A stretch of DNA of 64,000 bases from Dorea_D hominis (GCF_014287705.1 NZ_JACOOY010000002.1:186001-250000), one strand, 5' to 3'; numbered from the stretch's first letter, positions 8,326 to 17,296 are shown. The notes: generated from the letters alone by a model not told the origin. Translations and numbers: made by a program.

Positions 8326-9710
8326 TGGCAGATGTATTAAAAAGAGTGCCTGTCAGAGAACAGGATCCAAAAGTAAGAGCTACGAATTTCGAAGAAGTTT
8401 GTTATGGATATAATCAGGAAGAGGCAATGGAAGAAGCTACACGTTGCCTGAACTGTAAGAATGCAAGATGTATCCAGGGATGTCCGGTATCGATCAACAT
8501 TCCGGGATTTATCTCAAAAGTAAAAGAAGGAGATATCGAAGGCGCATATAAAGTAATCGGTGAGTCTTCTGCACTTCCTGCAATCTGCGGACGTGTATGT
8601 CCACAGGAATCACAGTGTGAGTGCAAATGTATTCGTGGAATCAAAGGCGACGCCGTATCTATAGGTAAACTGGAAAGATTCGTTGCAGATTATGCACTGG
8701 AACATGATATTAAACCTGAAAAAGCTGAGAAGACCAATGGTCACAAAGTTGCAGTGATCGGTTCCGGTCCGTCCGGACTTACCTGCGCAGGAGATCTTGC
8801 CAAATTAGGATATGAAGTAACTGTATTTGAGGCACTTCACGAACTCGGGGGTGTGCTTGTATATGGTATTCCTGAATTCCGTCTTCCAAAGCAGAAAGTT
8901 GTTAAGAAAGAGATCGAGAAAGTAAAAGAACTCGGTGTTAAGTTCGAGACAAACGTTGTAATCGGTAAATCTACAACGATTGACCAGTTAATGGAAGAAG
9001 AGAACTTCGAAGCAGTATTCATCGGATCAGGAGCCGGACTTCCAATGTTTATGGGTATTCCGGGAGAAACTGCAAATGGCGTATTCTCTGCAAATGAATA
9101 TCTGACAAGAAGTAACCTGATGAAAGCATTTGATGATTCTTATGATACACCGATCGCAGCAGGCAAGAAAGTTGCAGTTGTCGGTGGTGGTAACGTAGCT
9201 ATGGATGCTGCGAGAACGGCACTTCGTCTTGGCGCAGAAGTACATGTTGTATATCGTCGAAGCGAAGCAGAGCTTCCGGCAAGAGCAGAAGAAGTTCACC
9301 ATGCAAAAGAAGAAGGTATCATCTTTGATCTTCTTACCAATCCGAAAGAGATTCTCGTTGATGAGAACGGTTGGGTGAAAGGTATGAAAGTTGTGAAGAT
9401 GGAACTTGGTGAGCCTGATGCATCCGGAAGAAGACGTCCGGTTGAGATTCCTGGATCTGAGTATGATATTGACCTGGATACAGTGATCATGTCTCTTGGC
9501 ACTTCTCCGAACCCACTGATTGCTTCTACAACAAAAGGTCTGGAGACAAACAAGAGAAGATGCATCGTTGCCGAAGAAGACAACGGACAGACTTCCAAAG
9601 CATTTGTATTTGCCGGCGGAGATGCCGTTACAGGAGCTGCTACAGTTATCCTTGCTATGGGAGCTGGTAAAGCGGGAGCAAAAGGTATCCACGAAGCATT
9701 ATCCAAATAG
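8325..9710 (+). CDS. nfnB: Ferredoxin:NADP oxidoreductase large subunit (NfnB; GltD/GltA-like)
   Basis: 461 residues. The N-terminal half carries two cysteine clusters for [4Fe-4S] centres (CLNCKNARCIQGCP, and CGRVCPQ with CECKCIRG). Next comes the FAD site VIGSGPSGLTCAGDLA, then the NADPH site VVGGGNVAMDAARTALRLGA, and a C-terminal FAD-closing motif FAGGDAVTGAATVILAMGAGK. Such proteins are often annotated as glutamate synthase small subunit, but no large glutamate synthase gene is present and nfnA is directly coupled, so NfnB is the better call. It is followed by a terminator at 9770-9807. Confidence 0.92.
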   Translation: MADVLKRVPVREQDPKVRATNFEEVCYGYNQEEAMEEATRCLNCKNARCIQGCPVSINIPGFISKVKEGDIEGAYKVIGESSALPAICGRVCPQESQCECKCIRGIKGDAVSIGKLERFVADYALEHDIKPEKAEKTNGHKVAVIGSGPSGLTCAGDLAKLGYEVTVFEALHELGGVLVYGIPEFRLPKQKVVKKEIEKVKELGVKFETNVVIGKSTTIDQLMEEENFEAVFIGSGAGLPMFMGIPGETANGVFSANEYLTRSNLMKAFDDSYDTPIAAGKKVAVVGGGNVAMDAARTALRLGAEVHVVYRRSEAELPARAEEVHHAKEEGIIFDLLTNPKEILVDENGWVKGMKVVKMELGEPDASGRRRPVEIPGSEYDIDLDTVIMSLGTSPNPLIASTTKGLETNKRRCIVAEEDNGQTSKAFVFAGGDAVTGAATVILAMGAGKAGAKGIHEALSK

Positions 9711-9769
9711 AACATATAAAAATCTTAAAGTTTTATACAGATATCAATCATTAAGATTATGAAGACGAA

Positions 9770-9807
9770 AAGACAAGGGCAGGTAATTCTGTGCCTTGTC
9801 TTTTTTT
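9770..9807 (+). terminator. Intrinsic terminator after nfnAB
   Basis: Stem AAGACAAGG (9770-9778) with CCTTGTCTT (9794-9802), then a T-run to 9807. Its 3' arm also carries TTGTCT (9796-9801), which can serve as the -35 element of the next gene. Confidence 0.8.
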
Positions 9808-9823
9808 CTGGGTGTGGTATAAT
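9796..9823 (+). promoter_or_regulatory. Candidate promoter of the ZIP transporter gene
   Basis: TTGTCT (9796-9801), 16-bp spacer, perfect TATAAT (9818-9823). The -35 element lies inside the 3' arm of the preceding terminator, so termination and initiation signals share sequence. Confidence 0.5.
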
Positions 9824-9868
9824 TTTGAAATATGACGTGATGAAAACAGCAAGCAGAAAGGAGTATTT

Positions 9869-10642
9869 ATGACTGTATTTTTAGGACTTATCATTCCTTT
9901 TATCGGAACAACTCTTGGCGCAGTTTGCGTATTTTTTGTGAAAAATGAATTAAAACCGTTGATCCAGAAATCGCTGCTCGGATTCGCAGCGGGAGTAATG
10001 GTTGCAGCCTCTGTGTGGTCTCTTCTGATACCTGCAATGGAGATGAGCGGGTCAATGGGCAGGCTTGCATTTCTCCCGGCTGCGGTTGGATTCATTATCG
10101 GGATCCTGTTTTTGCTGATTCTGGACCGGGCTATTCCACATCTGCACATCGGATGCGAGGAGGCAGAAGGCCCGGTATGCAGTCTGAAAAAATCAACGAT
10201 GCTGATTCTTGCTGTAACGATTCATAATATTCCGGAAGGAATATCCAGCGGTGCCATATTTGCCGGCATCGTCAGCGGCAATACCAATATAACTCTGGCG
10301 GGAGCATTTGCTCTGTCTATTGGTATTGCAATCCAGAATCTTCCGGAGGGATTTATTGTCTCTCTGCCAATAAGAAGTGAAAATGGACGTGGAAAGGCAT
10401 TTTTCTATGGTATGCTTTCTGGAATCGTTGAACCGATCGCGGGTGGGATTACTGTATTATTTGCTTCTTTTATTACACCGGGATTGCCGTATCTGCTTGC
10501 ATTTGCGGCAGGGGCGATGATCTATGTTGTCGTTGAGGAATTGATTCCGGAGGCAGCGGAAGGTGAACACAGTAATATTGGAACCATCGGATTTGCAGCA
10601 GGATTCGTATTAATGATGATTCTGGATGTGGCACTGGGATAA
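9869..10642 (+). CDS. ZIP family metal transporter (ZupT-like)
   Basis: 257 residues with about eight membrane helices. It would import divalent metal ions (zinc, also iron or manganese) across the cytoplasmic membrane. The two signature helices are clear: TIHNIPEGISSG and IQNLPEGFIVSLP, whose His/Asn/Glu residues form the metal path, and VEELIPEA in a later helix fits the family. AGAAAGGAG precedes ATG 9869. No Zur or Fur box was recognised. Its 3' end is about 50 nt before the HelD-like gene, so the two may be co-transcribed. Substrate specificity is not certain. Confidence 0.9.
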   Translation: MTVFLGLIIPFIGTTLGAVCVFFVKNELKPLIQKSLLGFAAGVMVAASVWSLLIPAMEMSGSMGRLAFLPAAVGFIIGILFLLILDRAIPHLHIGCEEAEGPVCSLKKSTMLILAVTIHNIPEGISSGAIFAGIVSGNTNITLAGAFALSIGIAIQNLPEGFIVSLPIRSENGRGKAFFYGMLSGIVEPIAGGITVLFASFITPGLPYLLAFAAGAMIYVVVEELIPEAAEGEHSNIGTIGFAAGFVLMMILDVALG

Positions 10643-10691
10643 AAGTGCTGTATATCAGAAAGTTACAATAAATAAAAGGACACGAACAGCT

Positions 10692-12731
10692 ATGGGACAG
10701 AACCTTGAGGATATCCGCTTTGACGGAGAACTTTTTTTAGAAGACGTATTAGAAAAATTACATAAAAAGATGGATGAACTGAAAGAGGATCTGACTGCCG
10801 GGGAACAGGAGATCCGCCAGATGCATGACTATTACTGGGAAAATTATACCGAGATGGACCAGTATGGATATGAAGATTATGATAATCAGCAGGCACTTTT
10901 GCATCAGGTGAATGCAAATCAGGAAAAACTGCGCATGCAGCAGAGAATTGCAAGGCTCATGGATGCCCCTTTTTTTGGACGAGTGGATTTCATCTATGAT
11001 GGAGAAGACGAATCGGAGCCATTTTATATTGGAATCGGAAATTTTGCGCCGGAAGCGGGTATGTGTCCGCTGATCTATGACTGGCGTGCGCCGGTCTGCG
11101 GACTTTTCTATGATTATGATGCCGGAGAAGCTTCCTATGAGGCGCCATCCGGTACGATCACAGGAAAGATTGCATCCAAGTGGCAGTATAAGATCCGTAA
11201 GGGAAAAATGATCTATGCCTTTGAGAGCGATACGAAGATTGATGATGAGATTTTAAAACAGGAGCTTGGAAGCAACAGCGATGTACAGTTAAAGAATATT
11301 GTGCGCACGATCCAGAAGGAACAGAACGCAATCATCCGTAACCGCAAAGACCAGATTCTTGTGATCCAGGGTGTGGCAGGAAGTGGCAAGACATCGGTAG
11401 CGCTTCATCGAGTGGCATATCTTCTGTATCATGACAGAGAACATCTGAAAGCGTCAAATGTGCTGATTTTATCGCCGAACAGTGTGTTTTCAGATTATAT
11501 TTCACATATTCTGCCGGAACTTGGAGAAGAAAACATCCGGGAGATGAGCTTTGATCTTTTTGCATACAAAGAACTGCATAGTATTGTAAATGACTGTGAA
11601 GACCGCTATGACGAACTGGAACATCAGATGCAGTTCCCGGACGCAGCTGCAAAGAAGCAGTATGAATTGAAACAGTCACCGGAGATCATCGGAATGATGG
11701 AGGCATTTCTTGCACTTTTGGAAGAAGAGCTGGTTGATCTGAAAGAGATCTCTTATAAAGGATATACTAAGTCAGAGAGTGAAATTATCTCTCTCTTTTA
11801 TTTCAAATTCCAGAATACACCGCTGCTCGCAAGAATGGATGCAGTCATGGATTATTTTAAAGATGAATTTGTGACTTTAAGAGGCAGGGAACTCTCCGAG
11901 GAAGAAGAGGAATATCTGAAAGAAAAGGCAGGGCAGATGTATATGGAACGTGATATTTATCATATTTATAACCGCTTTCTGGAGTTTGCAGGTTATGAAA
12001 CATTACCAGATCTGCCATATGAAAAAAGGATCCTTTCTTATGAAGATGTCTATCCGATGTTATATTTAAAATACCGCCTGTGCGGAGCCACACAGCATAA
12101 AAATGTCAAACATCTTGTCATCGATGAGATGCAGGATTATTCTTATCTGCAGTACAGTATTCTTGCCATGTTATTCCCGTGCAGAATGACGATCCTCGGC
12201 GACCGCATGCAGACAATGGATGAAAAGCAACAGGATGTCACCCGGTTTCTTCCGAAGATTTTTGACCGGAAAGTAAGGAAACTGGAGATGAATAAAAGTT
12301 ATCGTAATACTGTCGAGATCGCAGAGTATGCAAGAGCACTGAGCGGCGATCAGGAGCTGGAACTTCTGATGCGTCATGGACAGGGTGTTACAGAACAGAC
12401 ATTTGTTTCAAAAGAAGCGTTGCTGGATCAGGTTCTTATAGATGTAAACCTGGAAAAATACGAGACTGCTGCCATTTTAACACTGACAGAAGAAGATGCT
12501 TTAACCGTCTGTCAGATTTTGAAGGACAGGGAAGAAAATTATCATTATATTGACCGTAATACATCTGCGTTTGAAAAAGGGCTTACCGTGACAACCTTTT
12601 ATCTGGCAAAAGGGCTGGAATTTGACCAGGTATTCACTGCATTTTTCCATCGTGACAATCCACTTTACAAGCAGGCGGCTTACATCAGTGCGACAAGGGC
12701 GCTGCATGAACTTTTTGTCTATCAGATATAA
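10692..12731 (+). CDS. HelD-like RNA polymerase recycling ATPase (UvrD/Rep superfamily)
   Basis: 679 residues. The N-terminal region is helical and acidic (LEKLHKKMDELKEDL...), as in the HelD arm that enters RNA polymerase. This is followed by the family block FGRVDF...YIGIGNF...YDWRAPVCGLFYDY. The split superfamily 1 motor has Walker A GVAGSGKTSVALHR (about residue 226), Walker B VIDEMQDYS (about 475), KSYRNTVEI, and the C-terminal TTFYLAKGLEFDQV...YISATRALHEL. HelD proteins release stalled RNA polymerase from DNA using ATP. I use ATG 10692 with AAAAGGA 12 nt upstream; the longer frame from 10626 begins inside the ZIP gene and lacks a ribosome-binding site. rlmH follows after 17 nt. Confidence 0.87.
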   Translation: MGQNLEDIRFDGELFLEDVLEKLHKKMDELKEDLTAGEQEIRQMHDYYWENYTEMDQYGYEDYDNQQALLHQVNANQEKLRMQQRIARLMDAPFFGRVDFIYDGEDESEPFYIGIGNFAPEAGMCPLIYDWRAPVCGLFYDYDAGEASYEAPSGTITGKIASKWQYKIRKGKMIYAFESDTKIDDEILKQELGSNSDVQLKNIVRTIQKEQNAIIRNRKDQILVIQGVAGSGKTSVALHRVAYLLYHDREHLKASNVLILSPNSVFSDYISHILPELGEENIREMSFDLFAYKELHSIVNDCEDRYDELEHQMQFPDAAAKKQYELKQSPEIIGMMEAFLALLEEELVDLKEISYKGYTKSESEIISLFYFKFQNTPLLARMDAVMDYFKDEFVTLRGRELSEEEEEYLKEKAGQMYMERDIYHIYNRFLEFAGYETLPDLPYEKRILSYEDVYPMLYLKYRLCGATQHKNVKHLVIDEMQDYSYLQYSILAMLFPCRMTILGDRMQTMDEKQQDVTRFLPKIFDRKVRKLEMNKSYRNTVEIAEYARALSGDQELELLMRHGQGVTEQTFVSKEALLDQVLIDVNLEKYETAAILTLTEEDALTVCQILKDREENYHYIDRNTSAFEKGLTVTTFYLAKGLEFDQVFTAFFHRDNPLYKQAAYISATRALHELFVYQI

Positions 12732-12748
12732 GGAGAGATAAGAAATCT

Positions 12749-13228
12749 ATGAAAATAACAGTGATAACCGTAGGGAAAATAAAAGAAAAATATCTGAAAG
12801 ATGCAATTGCAGAATACAGCAAACGGCTCAGCCGTTACTGCAAACTGGAAATTCTGGAAGTTGCTGATGAGAAGACACCGGATGGTGCAAGTGAGATAGT
12901 AGAAGAGAATATCCGCGAAAAAGAAGGCGAACGGATTTTAAAGCTGATCAAAGAGGACGCATATGTCATCACGCTGGAAATCAGCGGAAAGATGTTAACT
13001 TCCGAGGAACTGGCAGACCGGATCGAGACACTTGGAATCCAGGGGAAAAGCCACCTGGTATTCGTGATCGGCGGATCGATCGGACTTGGAAGAGAAGTGT
13101 TAAGGCGTTCCGACTATGCACTCAGTTTTTCCAAAATGACATTTCCGCATCAGCTTATGCGCGTCATTTTGCTGGAGCAGATTTACAGAAGTTATCGCAT
13201 TATCAATGGAGAGCCGTATCATAAATAA
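12749..13228 (+). CDS. rlmH: 23S rRNA (pseudouridine-1915 N3)-methyltransferase RlmH
   Basis: 159 residues, the usual length. A SPOUT-class methyltransferase that modifies helix 69 of the large ribosomal subunit. The knotted SAM site is visible as FVIGGSIGLG, and the C-terminus FPHQLMRVILLEQIYRSYRIINGEPYHK is the family hallmark. A GGAGAG site precedes ATG 12749. It sits 17 nt after the HelD-like gene, pairing a transcription-recycling and a ribosome gene. Confidence 0.97.
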   Translation: MKITVITVGKIKEKYLKDAIAEYSKRLSRYCKLEILEVADEKTPDGASEIVEENIREKEGERILKLIKEDAYVITLEISGKMLTSEELADRIETLGIQGKSHLVFVIGGSIGLGREVLRRSDYALSFSKMTFPHQLMRVILLEQIYRSYRIINGEPYHK

Positions 13229-13330
13229 GATGATATCAGATAAGGTGTGGTGAAAGTGCATAGTACGTAATTATCTGCAGACATCACAACATCAACATTA
13301 TATAGATTATATAGAACAGAAGGTTAGAAC

Positions 13331-14689
13331 ATGAACGAAGATAAAGAATTTTTAGGAACAGAACCAATTGGAAAATTATTATTAAGACTGGCGCTTCCAA
13401 CCCTAGCGGCTCAGATTATCAATATGCTGTACAATATTGTGGACCGTATTTATATCGGGCATATCCCACATGTAGGTGCGGCGGCACTGACAGGAGTCGG
13501 TGTCTGCATGCCACTGATTATGATCGTGTCTGCATTTGCGGCACTGGTCGGATATGGAGGTTCGCCGAGAGCATCCATTTATCTCGGAAAGAAAGATGTT
13601 GAATCGGCAGAGAAGATTTTAGGAAACTGCTTTACAATGCAGATTCTTGTATCGCTGATACTGACAGCAGTTTTGATTATCTGGAATCGGGATCTTCTGC
13701 TTGCATTCGGTGCCAGTGAAAATACAATTCCCTATGCGAACAGCTATATGAATCTTTATGCACTTGGAACGCTGTTTGTAGAACTGACACTTGGTATGAA
13801 CGCATTTATTACGACACAGGGATTTGCTAAGACTGGAATGTATTCCGTTTTGATTGGTGCAGTTGCCAATATCATCCTGGATCCTGTGTTTATCTTTTTA
13901 CTGGGTATGGGAGTGAGAGGAGCGGCGCTTGCTACAATACTTTCGCAGGCTCTTTCCTGCATCTGGGTCGTGAGTTTTCTGTGTGGGAAGAAGACATTTA
14001 TCCGTATCCGGAAAGAGAATCTGAAACTGATACCGAAAGTAATTTTACCGTGTCTTGCACTTGGATCTGCAACATTTATTATGCAGGCAAGTGAGAGCGT
14101 TATTTCGGTATGCTTCAATTCTTCGCTTCAGAAATACGGCGGAGATATGGCAGTTGGAGCTATGACAATCCTTACAAGCGTCATGCAGTTTGCAATGCTT
14201 CCGCTTCAGGGATTCGGCCAGGGGGCACAGCCAATCATGAGTTACAATTACGGCGCAAAAAATGTAAAGCGTGTAAAAGCCGCCTTTTTATTACTATTAA
14301 AGATCAGTATGATCTATGCAGTTATTTTATGGGGCTGCGTCATGTTCTTCCCGCAGATTTTTGCCGGAATCTTCACAACAGATACGGCACTGGTTGCATT
14401 TACAGCAAAAGCGCTCCGTGTATATCTTGCAGTGATGTTCCTGTTCGGTATCCAGATTTCCTGCCAGATGGCGTTTAATTCACTTGGAAGAGCTGTGGAA
14501 TCCATTATCGTTGCAGTTGTACGTAAGTTCGTGCTTCTGATTCCGCTTATCTATATTATTCCGCAGATCTTCCGCGCGGATCAGACAACAGCGGTTTATA
14601 TGGCAGAGCCGGTCGCAGATTTGATCGCAGTTACATTTACGGCAATTTTATTTTCTGTTCGATTCAAAAAGGCGCTTAGAGCAATCTAG
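13331..14689 (+). CDS. MATE family efflux transporter
   Basis: 452 residues with about 12 membrane helices arranged as two MatE repeats. It belongs to the multidrug/toxin extrusion antiporters, expelling cationic compounds in exchange for Na+ or H+. Recognisable family patches are LALPTLAAQIINMLYNIVDR near the N-terminus and MQASESVISVCFNSSLQKYGGD at the start of the second repeat, then LPLQGFGQGAQPIMSYNYGA. AGAAGG precedes ATG 13331. The roughly 100 nt before it show no recognisable riboswitch or operator. The stop codon lies inside a 15-bp terminator stem. The substrate is unknown. Confidence 0.92.
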   Translation: MNEDKEFLGTEPIGKLLLRLALPTLAAQIINMLYNIVDRIYIGHIPHVGAAALTGVGVCMPLIMIVSAFAALVGYGGSPRASIYLGKKDVESAEKILGNCFTMQILVSLILTAVLIIWNRDLLLAFGASENTIPYANSYMNLYALGTLFVELTLGMNAFITTQGFAKTGMYSVLIGAVANIILDPVFIFLLGMGVRGAALATILSQALSCIWVVSFLCGKKTFIRIRKENLKLIPKVILPCLALGSATFIMQASESVISVCFNSSLQKYGGDMAVGAMTILTSVMQFAMLPLQGFGQGAQPIMSYNYGAKNVKRVKAAFLLLLKISMIYAVILWGCVMFFPQIFAGIFTTDTALVAFTAKALRVYLAVMFLFGIQISCQMAFNSLGRAVESIIVAVVRKFVLLIPLIYIIPQIFRADQTTAVYMAEPVADLIAVTFTAILFSVRFKKALRAI

Positions 14690-14704
14690 GCGCCTTTTTG
14701 AATC
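14661..14704. terminator. Bidirectional terminator spanning the MATE stop codon
   Basis: Perfect 15-bp stem (14661-14675 with 14690-14704), with AAAAA in the 5' arm and TTTTT in the 3' arm. It can end both the MATE gene and the leftward PadR/HAAS operon. The MATE stop codon (14687-14689) lies in the loop. Confidence 0.85.
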
Positions 14705-14746
14705 GGATGCATAATCTGTCATTAGCAGATTATACGTTGCAGTATA

Positions 14747-15364
14747 TTAAATTTCATTTGGAGAGTGTGCTCGGTTACGTCTGGCTCCGATGATATAGAT
14801 AAGCGTCATCGGATAATCTAATATCAACCCGAAAAGGAAAATAATACAATCACCCGTTTCAATCGGGCTGTCAATACTCATAATGGCATTATAAATGTCA
14901 TTTCCGGCTATGAATATGAGGAAAATAAGTCCAAGTGCAAGGATTTTATTTCCCTTTTCTGGTGTATTACAGCCATGTTCGGCATAATATCCCATAAAGA
15001 AAGCATAAGCTGCAAATATATTATAATAAATAATTTCCGTCGCAGAAAGACCACCAAATACAGCCACCAGTCCCATTGAGATTGGGAGAAGTCCATAAAG
15101 CTGAAAATAGATTCCGCTGATTCGCAATAATTTTCTGCCGCCAAGTGCCTGCATTCCGCCGATGGAATATACAAGATCTTCACAGAATTCCCGAATCGGT
15201 TTTCCGATAACCTCCATAAAATCTTCCCCTCGTTCCTGTGATTCTAATGCCATTCCAGTAATGTCCTCTTCAATCTGACGAATCTCTTCAGTAGAAAGAG
15301 GGAACGTACGGATATATCGTTTTGCTTTTCTCATAATTTTTTCATTTTCCTTTGTTAGTTTCAT
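14747..15364 (-). CDS. PadR-associated HAAS/DUF1700-type membrane protein
   Basis: 205 residues. The N-terminal 70 residues (KRYIRTFPLSTEEIRQIEEDI...) resemble the helical HAAS domain found beside PadR-like regulators, including the 'IGKPIREFCEDL' turn typical of DUF1700 proteins. About four membrane helices follow. Its start overlaps the stop of the padR gene by 4 nt (ATGA), so the two are translationally coupled. Such pairs are thought to form membrane-linked signalling modules, but the signal and output are unknown. The family assignment rests on the pattern and context, not on a search. Confidence 0.7.
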   Translation of the reverse strand: MKLTKENEKIMRKAKRYIRTFPLSTEEIRQIEEDITGMALESQERGEDFMEVIGKPIREFCEDLVYSIGGMQALGGRKLLRISGIYFQLYGLLPISMGLVAVFGGLSATEIIYYNIFAAYAFFMGYYAEHGCNTPEKGNKILALGLIFLIFIAGNDIYNAIMSIDSPIETGDCIIFLFGLILDYPMTLIYIIGARRNRAHSPNEI

Positions 15365-15693
15365 AATGATTCCTCCATATTTAAGATTTCATTTACTGAT
15401 TTCTGCACCTGATTCCAACAGTTTATAAATCCATGCAGATAGGTAAGTCCTTCGTCGGTAATGGAATAGTATTTGCGCCTTGGTCCAAGAGGAGACGGAC
15501 GCAGAGTTGAACTAATATAATTCTTCTTCTCCAATCTGACGAGAAGTGGATAAATCGTTCCTTCTTTAATATCCTCAAAACCATACTCTGTAAGGCTGGT
15601 TACAATCTGGTAGCCGTAAGTGGTTTCCCGAGACAGAATCTGTAAAATACAACCTTCCAGTGTCCCGCGCATAAGCTGTGACTTGTCATACAT
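15361..15693 (-). CDS. PadR family transcriptional regulator
   Basis: 110 residues, the short (subfamily 2) PadR form: a winged helix (LRGTLEGCILQILSRE-like start, YGYQIV, EGTIYPLLVRLEKKNYI, GPRRKYYSITDEG) followed by one dimerisation helix. PadR proteins repress their own operon and often transporters. The weak ribosome-binding site AAAGGATGG lies upstream. The 5' region carries paired repeats at 15736-15779 that are likely its operator. It is divergent from the M18 aminopeptidase gene. Confidence 0.92.
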   Translation of the reverse strand: MYDKSQLMRGTLEGCILQILSRETTYGYQIVTSLTEYGFEDIKEGTIYPLLVRLEKKNYISSTLRPSPLGPRRKYYSITDEGLTYLHGFINCWNQVQKSVNEILNMEESL

Positions 15694-15735
15694 ATTGTAA
15701 TCACCATCCTTTTTTCAAATTCTTTATTTACTACC

Positions 15736-15779
15736 TTACAATACATAGTAGCTATTGACTATATTGTAACACATAGTAG
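15736..15779. promoter_or_regulatory. Repeat-rich operator candidate of the PadR/HAAS operon
   Basis: Inverted repeat TTACAATA (15736-15743) / TATTGTAA (15762-15769) interleaved with a direct repeat ACATAGTAG (15743-15751 and 15771-15779, 28 bp apart). It lies 43-86 bp upstream of padR, where an autoregulatory site is expected. Confidence 0.5.
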
Positions 15780-15849
15780 TGAGATGTCAAGTGAAACATA
15801 AAAATGATTTACAGATAAGGAAAGCATATATTGCGTCTGGGAATAGTCC

Positions 15850-15878
15850 TTGTGAGAAAATGCGATCTGCTGTATGAT
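15850..15878 (+). promoter_or_regulatory. Candidate promoter of the M18 aminopeptidase gene
   Basis: TTGTGA (15850-15855), 17-bp spacer, TATGAT (15873-15878), about 35 nt before the start codon. Confidence 0.5.
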
Positions 15879-15913
15879 GTGTATATAATAAAAATTAGAG
15901 AGGGCATAATAAA

Positions 15914-17233
15914 ATGGAAATAAACAGGATAACTGAATTAACGGATTTTATAGAGCAGTCACCGACCGCTTTCCATGCGGTACAAAATTTGAAAACCATG
16001 CTGGATAAAGATGGATTCCAGGAATTAAAGGAAGCTGAAAAATGGCATCTGGAACCAGACGGAAAATACTATGTCACAAGAAATAATTCCAGCATTATTG
16101 CATTGAAAATAGGAAATGCTTTGGATGAATACAGCTTTCATGTGACGGCATCCCACAGCGATTCACCGACATTCAAATTAAAAGAAAATATCGAGATAAA
16201 TGTCGCTGGAAAGTATACCGTGCTCAACACAGAAGGATACGGCGGTATGATCTGTTCTACATGGTTCGACAGACCGCTTTCGTTGGCAGGCCGTGTTATG
16301 GTAAAAGATGGAAACAGTATTGAAACAAAATTAGTGAAAATTAATCGTGATCTGCTTATGATCCCAAGTCTTGCCATTCATATGGACCGCAAAGTAAACG
16401 ATGGAAAATCCTACAACAAACAGATCGACATGCTTCCGGTTCTGTCCGGCAGTGTAAAAGAATCCGGCGAGATAAAAGCGATCATTGCAAAAGAACTGGA
16501 TGTAGAAACAGAGGATATTTATGGAATGGATCTTTTCTTATATAACCGTATGAAAGCGGTACGCTGGGGAAGTGAAGAAGAATTTATTGGATGTCCGAGA
16601 CTGGATGATTTAGAGTGTGCATTTACTTCTGCAAAAGCATTCCTGACAGCCGGTAATCAGAAAAATATCAATGTCTTTGCCTGCTTTGATAATGAAGAAG
16701 TCGGTTCCGGAACGAAACAAGGAGCCAAGTCTACCTTCCTTTTTGATGTATTGTGGCGCACAAATCAAGCACTGGGATACAGCGAAGAAGATTTTTACCG
16801 TGCACTTGCAGGAAGCTTTCTGTTAAGCTGCGACAATGCACATGCTGTGCATCCGAATTACAGGCAGAAAACAGATACGACGAACTGTACTTATATGAAC
16901 GAAGGAATTGTTGTGAAATCACATGCCGGTCAGAAATATACAAGTGATGCGGTCAGTATTGCGGTATTTAAGATGATCTGTGAAAAAGCAGGTGTTCCGG
17001 TACAGTTTTTCGCAAACCGTTCGGATGAAGCAGGTGGCAGTACGCTTGGTAATCTTGCTATGGCTCAGGTGTCCATGAACACAGTTGATATCGGGCTGCC
17101 ACAGCTTGGCATGCATTCCGCATATGAGACAGCCGGTGTCAAAGATGTGGATTCTATGATACGTGCCATACAGGAATTTTATCAAACGCACATAAAAGCA
17201 AACGCGGATGGAAATTACATTCTCAAAGAATAA
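15914..17233 (+). CDS. apeB: M18 family aspartyl/lysine-type aminopeptidase
   Basis: 439 residues. A dinuclear zinc aminopeptidase of the TET-forming M18 family, cytoplasmic, removing N-terminal residues from peptides. Metal and catalytic motifs are TASHSDSP (His/Asp), DDLECAFT (Asp), CFDNEEVGSGTKQGA (catalytic Glu-Glu) and NRSDEAGGSTLGN (Asp), with a C-terminal His in GLPQLGMHSAYE. The N-terminal FIEQSPTAFHAV is typical. It is a single gene with its own promoter, ended by a hairpin at 17297-17347. Confidence 0.94.
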   Translation: MEINRITELTDFIEQSPTAFHAVQNLKTMLDKDGFQELKEAEKWHLEPDGKYYVTRNNSSIIALKIGNALDEYSFHVTASHSDSPTFKLKENIEINVAGKYTVLNTEGYGGMICSTWFDRPLSLAGRVMVKDGNSIETKLVKINRDLLMIPSLAIHMDRKVNDGKSYNKQIDMLPVLSGSVKESGEIKAIIAKELDVETEDIYGMDLFLYNRMKAVRWGSEEEFIGCPRLDDLECAFTSAKAFLTAGNQKNINVFACFDNEEVGSGTKQGAKSTFLFDVLWRTNQALGYSEEDFYRALAGSFLLSCDNAHAVHPNYRQKTDTTNCTYMNEGIVVKSHAGQKYTSDAVSIAVFKMICEKAGVPVQFFANRSDEAGGSTLGNLAMAQVSMNTVDIGLPQLGMHSAYETAGVKDVDSMIRAIQEFYQTHIKANADGNYILKE

Positions 17234-17296
17234 AATCAGAAATAAATTTACAAAACATTGTGTGAAAGAGTTCGCTGAACGAAATAATAATAAAAG

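Noticed and set aside
9027..9692. 221-residue open frame antisense to nfnB
   Set aside because: Cys/Ser/Arg-rich translation typical of an antisense frame; nfnB is clear on the other strand.
8325..9710. Glutamate synthase small subunit
   Set aside because: No gltB-type large subunit; the partner is a ferredoxin-NADP reductase subunit, so NfnB fits better.
13229..13330. Riboswitch before the MATE gene (some MATE genes have guanidine or other leaders)
   Set aside because: Only about 100 nt with no conserved core or terminator.
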